A DNA stretch of 64,000 nt from assembly GCA_003644505.1 (NCBI GenBank), contig QNCM01000004.1, forward strand, positions 1 through 64,000. The letters are read 5' to 3'. Within the stretch, counting starts at the first letter, position 1; each line of letters starts with the position of its first letter. Origin of the DNA: Candidatus Makaraimicrobium thalassicum (lineage in GTDB: Bacteria; Omnitrophota; Gorgyraeia; Tantalellales; Tantalellaceae). Of the stretch, positions 51,306-60,524 are shown piece after piece. Both the position numbers and the translations under genes were made by a program. The notes below the pieces were generated by a model. That model ran no database searches, had not been told where the DNA came from, and saw only the letters and a program-made list of their open reading frames with translations.

Positions 51306-51626
51306 ATGAGCATTTGCTATGACGCGACGTTCCATAAAAAGGGAGAGATGGTATATATATCGCATCTTGACCTGATGACCCTGTTTCGAAGGGCTATTCG
51401 CAGGGCCGCTCTTCCCTTTGTGCTGACCGGAGGGTTTACTCCCCGCGTAAAGATCAGCATTCCCAGGGCGCTGAAACTCGGCAGGGAAAGTAACAGGGAA
51501 GAAATGTCATTCTGGCTGACCGAAGAGATGCCCGCGGAGAGAATCGCGGAATTGATGAACAGAGAACTGCCGGAGGGGATAAGGGTTGTGGAGATACATG
51601 AAGGCTGCGGTACAAAGAGAGGATAA
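51306..51626 (+). CDS. radical SAM-linked protein, TIGR03936/DUF2344 type, short
   Basis: 106 residues beginning with the family core: YISHLDLMTLFRRAIRRAALPFVLTGGFTPRVKISIP (split in two motifs YISHLDLMTLFRRAIRRA and GGFTPRVKISIP). The family is often 200 or more residues, so this is a short version lacking the C-terminal half. It normally sits beside or fused to TIGR03960; here that partner is at 33629-35392 with the pilus genes in between, while rng follows six bases downstream as usual. Function unknown. Confidence 0.8.
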   Translation: MSICYDATFHKKGEMVYISHLDLMTLFRRAIRRAALPFVLTGGFTPRVKISIPRALKLGRESNREEMSFWLTEEMPAERIAELMNRELPEGIRVVEIHEGCGTKRG

Positions 51627-51632
51627 AGTTTA

Positions 51633-53180
51633 ATGGCGGAAAAACGAGCAAAAAGTAGAGAACAGGTAAATACAGGCAGGGAGATATTGATCAATGTGAG
51701 CCCGGTTGAGAAACGAGTTGCTGTCCTGGATAACGGCGCGATGGTGGATTTTTTTATGGAGAGAGAACGGCTGGGACATTATGCCGGAAGTATCTATAAA
51801 GGACGCGTCAAGTCGATCCTCCCCGGCATCGAGGCTTCTTTCGTTGATATCGGCTTGGACAAAAACGGCTTTCTTCATGTAAGTGATGTCGTGGACAAGA
51901 GTTCCGTACTCAGGGAGATGCTGCCCGGCGAGGATGAACCTGCCTTTAGAAGCGAAAAAAGAAAGGGCACGCCCAAGATAAAAGACATCTTGAAAACAGG
52001 TGAAGAGGTTATGGTCCAGGTCGTGAAGGAGTCAATAGGCACCAAGGGCCCCCGGGTGACCACCTATATAAGCCTTCCGGGGAGGTATCTCGTCCTGACG
52101 CCACATGACAAGCACATAGGGATATCCCGCCGCATCACGGATAGAGCGAAAAGAAAAAAGATCCGCGACATATTCGGCGGGACAGGATTCCCCGCTGAAG
52201 CCGGATGCATCGTCCGGACCGCGGCGGAAAACCGGCCGGAAGAAGAACTGCGGAATGAGCTCAAGTATCTGATGAACCTGTGGAAACGGATAAAGACGAG
52301 GGCCGAAAGGCAGAGCGCTCCCGTAACGGTATATGAGGAATACGGAGTTGTTCTGCGTATGATCAGGGACGTTTTTACCGAGGATGTAAGCCGGCTTGTC
52401 GTTGATTCAAGAGATGAATACGCCCGGATCCTTAAATTCCTGAAGGCGTTCATGCCGTCGCTTCGGGAAAAGGTCAAACTATACACAGGCCGGACGCCTT
52501 TGTTCGAAAAGTACAACCTGGAACGGAAGATCGAAGAGATCTTTGAGAGAAAAGTGGCGCTTAAAAGCGGCGGGTATCTTGTGATCGAGCAGACAGAAGG
52601 AGTGGTAGTGATAGACGTGAACACCGGCAGTTTTGTCGGCAGGAGGAGCCTGGAAGAAACCGCTTTTAAGACGAATATGGAAGCCGCGGAAGAGATACCG
52701 CGACAGCTGATGCTGAGGGACATCGGGGGTATAGTGATCATAGATTTCATAGATATGGATATCAAAGAGCATCGCGACAGGATCTTTCACCTTTTGAGGC
52801 AGAAATTGCAGGAGGATAAGGCGCGTATCAGTGTGCGCGCCATTTCGCAGTTCGGCGTGGTGGAAATGACGCGGCAGAGGATGCGCAAGAGCCTGGAGGG
52901 TTCTTCGCATGTAGAATGCCCTTACTGCGGCGGCAGAGGAATGGTAAAAAGCGCCGAGACCATAGCGATCGAAACTGTCCGGAGAATAGACAAGCTGCTC
53001 GTCAAAAGCGTTAAAAGGCGCAAGCATTTAAGCATCATTTCGCATCCGGATATCAACACGGCTCTTGTGTCGGACCAGGCCAGGATGCTGAGCAGTATCC
53101 AGCGCAAATACCGATGCAAGATAGAGCTTAAGGAAGACAGGTCGCAGCATATTGAAGATGTAATTATCGACGAACATTAG
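51633..53180 (+). CDS. rng: ribonuclease E/G (RNase G type)
   Basis: 515 residues. N-terminal S1 domain (SIYKGRVKSILPGIEASFVDIG) with an inserted loop, a central RNase H-like/5-prime sensor region, the catalytic metal segment IDVNTGSFVG with DFIDM further on, and the zinc-link-like CPYCGGRG near residue 430. No long C-terminal scaffold, so RNase G rather than RNase E. It matures rRNA and initiates mRNA decay. A short hairpin follows. Confidence 0.92.
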   Translation: MAEKRAKSREQVNTGREILINVSPVEKRVAVLDNGAMVDFFMERERLGHYAGSIYKGRVKSILPGIEASFVDIGLDKNGFLHVSDVVDKSSVLREMLPGEDEPAFRSEKRKGTPKIKDILKTGEEVMVQVVKESIGTKGPRVTTYISLPGRYLVLTPHDKHIGISRRITDRAKRKKIRDIFGGTGFPAEAGCIVRTAAENRPEEELRNELKYLMNLWKRIKTRAERQSAPVTVYEEYGVVLRMIRDVFTEDVSRLVVDSRDEYARILKFLKAFMPSLREKVKLYTGRTPLFEKYNLERKIEEIFERKVALKSGGYLVIEQTEGVVVIDVNTGSFVGRRSLEETAFKTNMEAAEEIPRQLMLRDIGGIVIIDFIDMDIKEHRDRIFHLLRQKLQEDKARISVRAISQFGVVEMTRQRMRKSLEGSSHVECPYCGGRGMVKSAETIAIETVRRIDKLLVKSVKRRKHLSIISHPDINTALVSDQARMLSSIQRKYRCKIELKEDRSQHIEDVIIDEH

Positions 53181-53195
53181 TGATAGAGAGCAGGA

Positions 53196-53218
53196 GATCA
53201 CACCTCCGGGGGGTGATC
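53196..53218 (+). terminator. possible terminator hairpin after rng
   Basis: GATCACACC pairs with GGGGTGATC (eight of nine positions) around TCCGG. The T-content after it is modest (GTTAAATTTT), so termination may be incomplete. The remaining intergenic sequence to 53324 contains no gene. Confidence 0.4.
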
Positions 53219-53324
53219 AGTGGGTTAAATTTTACACAGACGGTGGACAGGGTTCTTTTTATTAGGTTTAGTATAGTAAACGAAGAAGTTATGCCGTGAC
53301 AACGAAAACATCATCCGTGAAACA

Positions 53325-53723
53325 ATGAAAAGATCCGCGTTTAACAGAAAAGCTTTTACCCTTACAGAATTGCTGCTGGGTGCTTTTGTCCTCCTGGTGG
53401 TAGTGCTGGCCTTATGGGGGATTTACGGAAATTCCTTAAACTACGTCAGCCGCGCGAAAGAAGTAAGGATCGCTACCGATGATCTGCAGGATGTCATGGA
53501 AAAAATGCAATGCGTGGCTTTTTCCGATATTAAGACCTTATTCCCTGACGGCGCAGCGGTAAATCCGGCTGTGATAGGGGGGTTTGTCCTGAACAATGAA
53601 TCCATTGTAGTGCGGTATACGGGTGCGGATCCTCTGGAGATAGAGGTTGAGATATCCTGGACCGACAACAGAGGTGATCCCCGTTCCAAGGTTTTCAGGA
53701 CCATCAGGACAGGTAGCATATGA
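53325..53723 (+). CDS. minor pilin-like protein, set 1 (short, PilV-like)
   Basis: 132 residues with a prepilin-like start: AFTLTELLLGAFVLLVVVLALWG, including glutamate at position 5 of the predicted mature form, although the residue before the cleavage point is alanine and not glycine (KA/FTLTE). It is first of a trio with the PilW-like and PilX-like genes that follow, overlapping the next by four bases. Probably part of the pilus tip or priming complex. Confidence 0.75.
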   Translation: MKRSAFNRKAFTLTELLLGAFVLLVVVLALWGIYGNSLNYVSRAKEVRIATDDLQDVMEKMQCVAFSDIKTLFPDGAAVNPAVIGGFVLNNESIVVRYTGADPLEIEVEISWTDNRGDPRSKVFRTIRTGSI

Positions 53724-54298
53724 ACAATAAAGGTTTTACTTTAACGGAATTACTCTTTGTTTGTATTATTCTCATTGTGATGATAGTGGCCCTGGTAGGG
53801 GCCCTTGTAGGCATGAATTCCGTTTTTCATGCTATTACGGACACGGCGGCGATCGAGAACGAGGCGCGGGTGGCGGGTTACCTGATAGGCAGGGACCTGA
53901 GAAGGACTTCGCCGTGGCCCATCACCGTTGTTACCCAGGATTCCCCTTTCAGCGGTACGGATGTGATCACCTATAAATTACCCGTTATGCTTGATACGGA
54001 CTCCGATGGAGTGCCTGATACGCCTGATCTGACCGGAGGAAGCATTCAATGGAACGCCACTCCCGTGAGTATCGGCCTGGACCCCGCTGACACCAGCAGG
54101 CTTATAAGGACAGAAGGCGCCCAGACCACCCTGTTAGCGGAGAATGTGAAGAGTATAAGGTTTTTAAGCCACAGCGAGGACGCTGCTTTATATTTTGATG
54201 AGCTGAAGATAATTCTGGAGCTTGAAAAGACCAATGCCATGGGGCGCAAATATAATACTGTTTCCACTTCTATTGTCGATATGAGGAACAGCCAATGA
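53720..54298 (+). CDS. minor pilin-like protein, set 1 (PilW-like)
   Basis: 192 residues; leader MNNKG, then FTLTELLFVCIILIVMIVAL with E5. The ectodomain resembles PilW/GspJ-type pseudopilins (EARVAGYLIGRDLRRTSPW near the helix end, then beta-rich sequence). It overlaps both neighbours by four bases, so the trio is translationally coupled. Confidence 0.78.
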   Translation: MNNKGFTLTELLFVCIILIVMIVALVGALVGMNSVFHAITDTAAIENEARVAGYLIGRDLRRTSPWPITVVTQDSPFSGTDVITYKLPVMLDTDSDGVPDTPDLTGGSIQWNATPVSIGLDPADTSRLIRTEGAQTTLLAENVKSIRFLSHSEDAALYFDELKIILELEKTNAMGRKYNTVSTSIVDMRNSQ

Positions 54299-55995
54299 CC
54301 GGTTCTCCAAAAGCGGACAAAAGCGGAGCGGTTCTGATCATCACCTTTTTACTGACAGCCATATTATCGGTCCTGGCTGCCGCGACGATACAGTTGACAG
54401 TGAATGAATACCATTCCGCCAACAGGGCCATGCTGACGGCGGAAATGTATTACCTTGCCGAAGCGGGAACGGAAAAGATCGTGTATGAACTGGCGATCAA
54501 AGTGGCCAATTACCAATCTGAACCTGCCGGAGCAACCGATGCATGGCCGGCTCTTTGCGGCCAGGAGACGGATTTTTGTTCATCCGGGTTCACCATGGAC
54601 CATACCTGCCGGTCCCTTGACGCTGAGGCCGCGGAGGTCCAGCCTTCAGGAATAGTCTCGTTCAAGAGGCATTATCAGATCACGGCACAGGTAACGGATC
54701 CGGACAGCGGCAGTTCAGTGACCGTGAATCAGGTGATCGCGCGTAATAAGACGTATGCTTTTCAGCATGCCGTGTTTTACACGGATGACCTTGAGATCCT
54801 CCCCGGGCCGAGTATGACGCTGTCGGGTAAGGTCCATAGCAACAGGGATATTTATCTCGATACCGGCGCCACACTGACTGTTGACACGGACTACCTCCGC
54901 GGCGCCGGGAACATCTATAAAAAGCGTAAAAACGACGGCTCCGAAAGCAGCGGCGACGTGCGCATATGGAACAAAGCGACTTCTTCCTATCGCAGTATGC
55001 GGGAAGCGGGAGACATAGACCCCCTGGATTGCGACAGAGGCGACTGGACAGACGAGTCGCAGAACCGATGGGGCGGGACCGTAAAGAGCAGTATCCATGG
55101 GGTTACTTCCCTGGCGACTCCTGCAGTGGCTTCCATTCAGCCCGATGGATATTATGCGGGTAAAGCGGACGTCAAGGTTATCAACGGCCAGATATACGCG
55201 AACGGGACACTTCTGGTAGAAGGGGTCCCGGACGCTGACGGCAATCTTCCCCCAGGGACGGATATCCCCGCGGGGACAGTGACCACGACTTCATCATTTT
55301 ATAACTGGAGGGAAGGAAAATTCGTCAGGATGACCACTATTGACGTGGAAAAATTAGCGGGATGGGGCGAGTATGTGGATGCGGAAGGCACGGTAATAAA
55401 AAAACAGTTCACCAACTATCTTCCCGGTAACGGGCTCCTTTACGCGACAAGGGATACTTTTCCGGCGGCTGAACAGCCGGGGATCCGGTTGATCAACGGT
55501 TCTGAGATACAGAGCTCTTCCGGCACGGGTCTGACCGTGGTCTCGAATAATCCTGTATATGTCCAGGGAGATTATAACGCTACGGCCAAGAAACCCGCTG
55601 CCGTAATATGCGACGCTTTTAACATCCTGTCCAATAACTGGGATGATACCAACAGTCCCGGGGGCCTTGCCTCAAGGATAGCCGCGGAGACTACGGTCAA
55701 TACGGCGATTATATCCGGAATAGTTCCCACTGTTGGAGGCGTTTATAGCGGGGGCCTGGAAAACCTTCCCAGATTTCACGAGAGCTGGAGCGGTAAGACG
55801 CTTCATGTGCGGGGGTCATTTGTGGTGCTGTGGGACAGTGAAACGGCGACAGGCGCATGGGCTTACGGCGGGAATTATTATAAAGCCCCGGGCAGGGACT
55901 GGCATTATGACACGGATTTCAACAACAGTGCGAACCTTCCCGCTTTTACCCCGTTTGCCGTGGAAACAAGGCGGGTCGCCTTGTGGAAGACATAG
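54295..55995 (+). CDS. PilX-like pilus protein with long ectodomain, set 1
   Basis: 566 residues. The N-terminus KSGAVLIITFLLTAILSVLAAATI and YYLAEAGTEKIVYEL match PilX_N-type pilus proteins (GspK-like start, no E5 prepilin glutamate). The ectodomain is long and beta-rich and contains LSGKVHSNRDIYLDTG, a motif resembled by TGDIHANNNVYLKSG in the set 2 protein at 59164. Possible tip adhesin or priming subunit. No catalytic motif seen. Confidence 0.72.
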   Translation: MTGSPKADKSGAVLIITFLLTAILSVLAAATIQLTVNEYHSANRAMLTAEMYYLAEAGTEKIVYELAIKVANYQSEPAGATDAWPALCGQETDFCSSGFTMDHTCRSLDAEAAEVQPSGIVSFKRHYQITAQVTDPDSGSSVTVNQVIARNKTYAFQHAVFYTDDLEILPGPSMTLSGKVHSNRDIYLDTGATLTVDTDYLRGAGNIYKKRKNDGSESSGDVRIWNKATSSYRSMREAGDIDPLDCDRGDWTDESQNRWGGTVKSSIHGVTSLATPAVASIQPDGYYAGKADVKVINGQIYANGTLLVEGVPDADGNLPPGTDIPAGTVTTTSSFYNWREGKFVRMTTIDVEKLAGWGEYVDAEGTVIKKQFTNYLPGNGLLYATRDTFPAAEQPGIRLINGSEIQSSSGTGLTVVSNNPVYVQGDYNATAKKPAAVICDAFNILSNNWDDTNSPGGLASRIAAETTVNTAIISGIVPTVGGVYSGGLENLPRFHESWSGKTLHVRGSFVVLWDSETATGAWAYGGNYYKAPGRDWHYDTDFNNSANLPAFTPFAVETRRVALWKT

Positions 55996-56116
55996 GCTGC
56001 ATCATAAGATATTCCCTTTCCTGGAATTGTTCCCTTACTAAATAAACGGAAAAACACATAAAGCGGGCTATGGGAGTCATGGCTGCGGAGAATATGGCCG
56101 GATTTATTCCGGAGTA

Positions 56117-56144
56117 TTGTTTTTGGTGAAAAATAGGATATACT
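56117..56144 (+). promoter_or_regulatory. probable promoter of minor pilin set 2
   Basis: TTGTTT (56117-56122), 16-base spacer, TATACT (56139-56144), in the 207-base gap between the two minor pilin sets. A small CCGGA / TCCGG hairpin lies just before it. Confidence 0.45.
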
Positions 56145-56202
56145 TGAAGTAAGGATAAAGAAAAGTAAGCATTTTGTCATCGAGGTCAGGCAGGAGAAGA
56201 CC

Positions 56203-56655
56203 ATGGCTGATTCATTCAAAACCTCCAGGGGGATAACACTTGTGGAAGTCGTTATGGCTGTTGCGCTGACAGCGATCGTTGTGGTGTCGCTTGGCGCCAG
56301 CATGACACAGAGTTCCGTGTTTTCAATGCGTATAGAGAGGGTTTATACGGCTTCCTATCTGGCGCAGAGGCGTATAGACATGCTGAAAAGGCTGCGTTTT
56401 GACGAGCTTTCAGGGGCCGCGGAGACGGATATCCGCATAGGCGCTGACGGGAATATCGACTCAAACGGCGATTATACCAGGACCACCGAAATTACTACCA
56501 ATTTTGACGGCAATCCCTATCTTACGAAAATAAAAGTAACTGTGAACAAGGTGAGAATAAACATCGACGGGACTATCAGGGATCCTGGAACAGGGGAGAT
56601 CACCTATATGGGGCAGCCGATTGTTATGGAAACGTTATTCGCGGACATTGACTGA
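56203..56655 (+). CDS. minor pilin-like protein, set 2 (PilV-like)
   Basis: 150 residues; prepilin-type start SRG / ITLVEVVMAVALTAIVVVSLGA with E5 after cleavage at glycine. It carries AQRRIDMLKRLRFDEL, typical of PilV/GspI-like proteins just after the helix. GGAGAAGACC precedes the ATG. Counterpart of the short protein at 53325. Confidence 0.8.
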   Translation: MADSFKTSRGITLVEVVMAVALTAIVVVSLGASMTQSSVFSMRIERVYTASYLAQRRIDMLKRLRFDELSGAAETDIRIGADGNIDSNGDYTRTTEITTNFDGNPYLTKIKVTVNKVRINIDGTIRDPGTGEITYMGQPIVMETLFADID

Positions 56656-56681
56656 TTGCCCGCGCAGGAGAGAGGCCAGTG

Positions 56682-59159
56682 ATGCGGAGAATTTTAAGAG
56701 ACAGGAAGGGCTACACGCTTATTGAGATCCTGTTTGTCGCTGTGATATCCGTGGTAGCGATAGGGGCCATTGTATCCGCGTGGGTATTCATGTACGCGAT
56801 GTGGACCAGTGAAAGCGAACATACACTTTTAAGGGTGGATATCATGAAAGCCCTGGAGACCATTAAGACCGATCTGCGGCTGTCGAGCCTGACCTATGTA
56901 TCTTTTTATCCGGCCGGGGGCGAGCCTTATACGGCGGTGAGCCTTCCGGTCGCGGAAGTTGACGCGAACGGGTTGTTCACGATGGACGCCGTCGGAGAAA
57001 TAGACTGGGACAAGACTGTTATCTACCACCTTTATACCGACGGGGGTGGCACCACGACCCTGCGGCGGACGGTTTTTGACCCGCGTGACAACGACATGGA
57101 TGAGACCGAGAGATATGAACAGCTGGAAAGCGTCGTTACTTCGGGCACAGGCGGCGCGGGGTCCACCACGGATACGGAATTCCTGGAAGACGTGGATACT
57201 TTTGAGATCTCGTCCATGTCGCCGGTGATCGATTTTTACGACAGCTCAAGTACGCCTGTGAAGATCGGCAAGGTGGTGTTCGGCTCGGTCAAACTGGACG
57301 CTGCCAGCCATACTATCCGGTTTGAGATCACGGGTAAGAATGATTCATCGTCAGGCTATAACATAGGGCTTGACAATATCATGATAGAGCCTTCCGGAAG
57401 CATCCGGGACGCCGAATATTATAATTCTTCTTTTGCGTATGCCGGGGCGCTTACGGTAAGCGGAGGCACCGTCGCCCGGGTACATGATCCCATATGGAGC
57501 AATGACAACTATCTGGAGTTTCGTGCCAGCGGCGAGGGAGACTATATCGAGATCGCCGATTATTATGACCTGTTAAGGGAATCCGCGTTCGAGAATGCGG
57601 TTCTGAATAACGCGGAGAAGGTGGAAGATGAAGTCCGTGTCGGACTGGATATCCCCGAGGAGGCGGAAGAAGGGGAGATCACCTGGTTTGCTTACGCGGA
57701 AACCGGTGATTCAGCCCAGGCAGGGAATGACGGGGACCTGCCTGCCTACCCGGTCACCCTCCGGACAGTCGTTACGAACGCCCAGATAGATATGGAGGGA
57801 GATATTGTAAGAGTGCGGCTTAAATCATCCTCGGAGAACCCGTTGAAGGTAGAAGCCGTTTACATAACAAGAAGGAACGCTGATGAGGACGGCCTTCCGA
57901 ACCAGGCGCCCGGAGGTCTGGCTATCAGTGAATATCATCTGCATCAGCAGCTTTTTTTCAAAGATGTGCATGACATGGATGGTGACGGTGACAGCACTGA
58001 TAAGGTCGAATTTGTTTACATTGCTCCGGATTCAGAAGTCTGGAGCGAATGGACTGCTTTCCCGCTTGTTTTGAAGGACTCAGCCGACAATGATGTTGAT
58101 TACGTTGTGACATTATACATCCCTGACCTGGAAAGTGTTACCTGGCCGGCAGGATGGAGCGGTTTTGACCCTCTCAAGACGGACTGCAGGTACTGGATAG
58201 GGTCAAGCGGCACGGACCGGACTTATTACGTGCATTCTTCCGCCTGCGCGGCGGATCATACCACTGATACTTTTACGGCCGCGGCGCATGGTCTGTCCGA
58301 TGATGACAGGGTGGCGATCGGAGGCAGCCCGGTGCCGGCAGGTATCAGCGACTGGCTGAATTTAGCCGATCTGGCCGGAACCCCGGATTGGCAGTTTTAC
58401 TATGTCGTGGGCGCGACCGCTAATACCTTTCAGGTATCCGCTTCAAGCGGCGGGTCTGCCGTTGATTTTTCCGATAACGGCACCGATGTCACGTTCGGCA
58501 AACTGACCCCGTCTGCCGACATTTATATAACGGGGAATATAGACATATGGGGCACGACAGGCACAGTTGAGTCGCAGATATACGATACCACTCTGGGTGT
58601 GCCTGTCTACAATCAGGCCGAATGGTCGGAAAACCGTCCGGCAGGGACCAGTATATTACTCAAAGCGCGCTCCTGCGCAAACGAATACATGACCGGTGCG
58701 ACAACCTGGGACCTGATAGCCGGTTCCGGCGCTAACCCTCACGCGCTGGGTATCGGCAGCGGCAGGTATGTCCAGTTCCTGGCTGAGCTGTCAGCCGAAC
58801 CTTTCTGGGAGACTTCTATTTCAACGCTTGGCTATGCGGACTATATTACCGCCCAGACAGCCGATCCTGGCAAACCCTATGATTTTCCGGTCGACAGCGC
58901 CGGGGATCCTCATGTCACCGGGGTTTCCTCTCCCTGGATAGATGACGTTGAGATAGACTGGCCCGGCGCTGAGCGTATCTGCACTCTTACCGGTAATATC
59001 GCGAAGAAGAACGACTACGGCCAGGCAAAGATTATAGTAGACGGGGTGGAACTTATGAAGATCCTCAGCGTGCATATAAAATTGTCAAAGGAAATACAGG
59101 GCAGGACCGTTGAAGTGGAGAATTTTGTGGAGGTGCAGCCGAGAAATACGGGGAAATAG
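56682..59159 (+). CDS. very long PilW-like minor pilin, set 2
   Basis: 825 residues, far longer than the 200-350 usual for PilW. The start is a normal prepilin: RKG / YTLIEILFVAVISVVAIGAI with E5, then EHTLLRVDIMKALETIKTDLR as in PilW/GspJ. Beyond about residue 200 come extended beta-rich segments that look like inserted surface domains, including a DMDGDGDSTDKVE stretch that could bind calcium (EF/type III-like) around residue 425. It may act as a pilus-tip adhesin, like PilY1 elsewhere; inferred. GTG 56679 is an alternative start. Confidence 0.72.
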   Translation: MRRILRDRKGYTLIEILFVAVISVVAIGAIVSAWVFMYAMWTSESEHTLLRVDIMKALETIKTDLRLSSLTYVSFYPAGGEPYTAVSLPVAEVDANGLFTMDAVGEIDWDKTVIYHLYTDGGGTTTLRRTVFDPRDNDMDETERYEQLESVVTSGTGGAGSTTDTEFLEDVDTFEISSMSPVIDFYDSSSTPVKIGKVVFGSVKLDAASHTIRFEITGKNDSSSGYNIGLDNIMIEPSGSIRDAEYYNSSFAYAGALTVSGGTVARVHDPIWSNDNYLEFRASGEGDYIEIADYYDLLRESAFENAVLNNAEKVEDEVRVGLDIPEEAEEGEITWFAYAETGDSAQAGNDGDLPAYPVTLRTVVTNAQIDMEGDIVRVRLKSSSENPLKVEAVYITRRNADEDGLPNQAPGGLAISEYHLHQQLFFKDVHDMDGDGDSTDKVEFVYIAPDSEVWSEWTAFPLVLKDSADNDVDYVVTLYIPDLESVTWPAGWSGFDPLKTDCRYWIGSSGTDRTYYVHSSACAADHTTDTFTAAAHGLSDDDRVAIGGSPVPAGISDWLNLADLAGTPDWQFYYVVGATANTFQVSASSGGSAVDFSDNGTDVTFGKLTPSADIYITGNIDIWGTTGTVESQIYDTTLGVPVYNQAEWSENRPAGTSILLKARSCANEYMTGATTWDLIAGSGANPHALGIGSGRYVQFLAELSAEPFWETSISTLGYADYITAQTADPGKPYDFPVDSAGDPHVTGVSSPWIDDVEIDWPGAERICTLTGNIAKKNDYGQAKIIVDGVELMKILSVHIKLSKEIQGRTVEVENFVEVQPRNTGK

Positions 59160-59163
59160 AGCG

Positions 59164-60330
59164 ATGGATAACATAACCGGAAGACATAACGGACCGAAGT
59201 CCGCCGCGAAAAGCCAGAAGGGAATGATCCTGGTTCTTGTGATGTCATTTACCGCGCTTATGGTTCTTGGCACGGTCTCCTTATCGACAATGATACAGCG
59301 GGATGTAAGGCTTATCGAGAGGATCCAGGAAAAAGAGCAGGCGCGTTTTCTGGCTGAAGCCGGGATAAACCACGCGCTTGCCAGTATCATCCAGAGCGGA
59401 GATTTCGCTTCCAGAGCGAATTTTACGGGCAATCTGGATACGGGCTCCTACAACGTCACCTATTCTACGGTTGGCAGCAGGCATCTTGTCACTGCGGTAG
59501 GAACGGTTTCAGGGGGTTCCGAAACCGCGTCGGCCGAATTAGCCGATAATACGCCTACAGCGTTGAATTATTTTTCCGGAGCCGGAGGTGACATAAAGAT
59601 AAACGCGCTGGTAGCTGACGCGGCCATTACCGGGGACATACATGCCAATAATAACGTTTACCTTAAGTCAGGTCCTGTGTTTTCATGGCTTACCATTACA
59701 GGAGATGTTTCCGCGACAGGCATTGTCAAGGAGGGGACAAGATATAACCAGGGCTCATGGGACTGGTGGGACAATCACGTTGTGATCAATGGGGACGCGA
59801 ATGATACCGCTACAGTTTATGAAGGCCGGGACAGGATAACCTTCCCGACATTTGATTACGCGAGCTATCAGGCGGCAGCCACTGCCTCAGGCGACTATTA
59901 CAGCTCGGACCAGGTGTTTAATTCCGAGACCCTTTCCCCGGCGAACGGCATAGTCTATGTTGACGGGGACGCGACTTTTTTTGGCCCATGCACTTTGAAC
60001 GGCGGGATTATCGCCGACGAGATCTTTGTAAGAGGGACATTGACGCAGAACAAGGCCGGGAACAGAAACGTCATCATGGCAAAGGATGGGGATATCCGTG
60101 TTTTCGGACGGCTCTACACGCAGGAAGCCCTTGTATACGCGGCAGAGGATATAAAATCGCTTCAGGTTTTTGCCAAAATAGACATCAACGGAATTATGCT
60201 GGCAAGGGAAGATATACTTATGTGGAATGTTATCACGAGCATCTTATACAATTACATACATATCACCCCGAGTGATATGATGGGCGAAAACGGTGAAGAC
60301 CTGTTCGAGCTGGTCAGCTGGAACCGCTGA
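59164..60330 (+). CDS. PilX-like pilus protein with long ectodomain, set 2
   Basis: 388 residues. GMILVLVMSFTALMVLGTVSL then EQARFLAEAGINHALASI is a PilX_N-type start. The ectodomain contains TGDIHANNNVYLKSG and NGGIIADEIFVRGTLTQ, suggesting a repetitive beta-structure. It resembles the set 1 protein at 54295 in plan. ATG 59164 lies four bases after the previous stop. Confidence 0.72.
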   Translation: MDNITGRHNGPKSAAKSQKGMILVLVMSFTALMVLGTVSLSTMIQRDVRLIERIQEKEQARFLAEAGINHALASIIQSGDFASRANFTGNLDTGSYNVTYSTVGSRHLVTAVGTVSGGSETASAELADNTPTALNYFSGAGGDIKINALVADAAITGDIHANNNVYLKSGPVFSWLTITGDVSATGIVKEGTRYNQGSWDWWDNHVVINGDANDTATVYEGRDRITFPTFDYASYQAAATASGDYYSSDQVFNSETLSPANGIVYVDGDATFFGPCTLNGGIIADEIFVRGTLTQNKAGNRNVIMAKDGDIRVFGRLYTQEALVYAAEDIKSLQVFAKIDINGIMLAREDILMWNVITSILYNYIHITPSDMMGENGEDLFELVSWNR

Positions 60331-60350
60331 TCCGTTTTCTCCAAATCATC

Positions 60351-60379
60351 TTGACAATAATACCCCTATTTGATAATAT
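60351..60379 (+). promoter_or_regulatory. probable promoter of rplU-rpmA-obgE-proBA
   Basis: Perfect TTGACA at 60351-60356, 17-base spacer, TAATAT (60374-60379); GATAAT with a 15-base spacer is an alternative -10. It gives about 200 bases of leader before rplU, part of which is a palindromic repeat. Confidence 0.55.
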
Positions 60380-60458
60380 TATGAGACATTTACCGGGATA
60401 CGGGCCCGGTTTTTGATGTAAACTTTTGTCACATAACCTGTTACACTTTGGAACGCCC

Positions 60459-60524
60459 AATTCCGATCCCGCATCGGGATCCAGTTCCGATACGGGATCG
60501 GAATTACAGATTTACCCCAGTCTG
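60459..60524 (+). repeat. palindromic repeat copy 2 (rplU leader)
   Basis: Perfect 13-bp inverted pair AATTCCGATCCCG / CGGGATCGGAATT (60459-60471 / 60493-60505) and a tail ending CCCCAGTCTG. The 3-prime 38 bases match 25077-25114 at 34 positions. In the rplU leader it would fold in RNA, so it could influence expression, but it looks like an inserted REP-type sequence. Confidence 0.75.
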
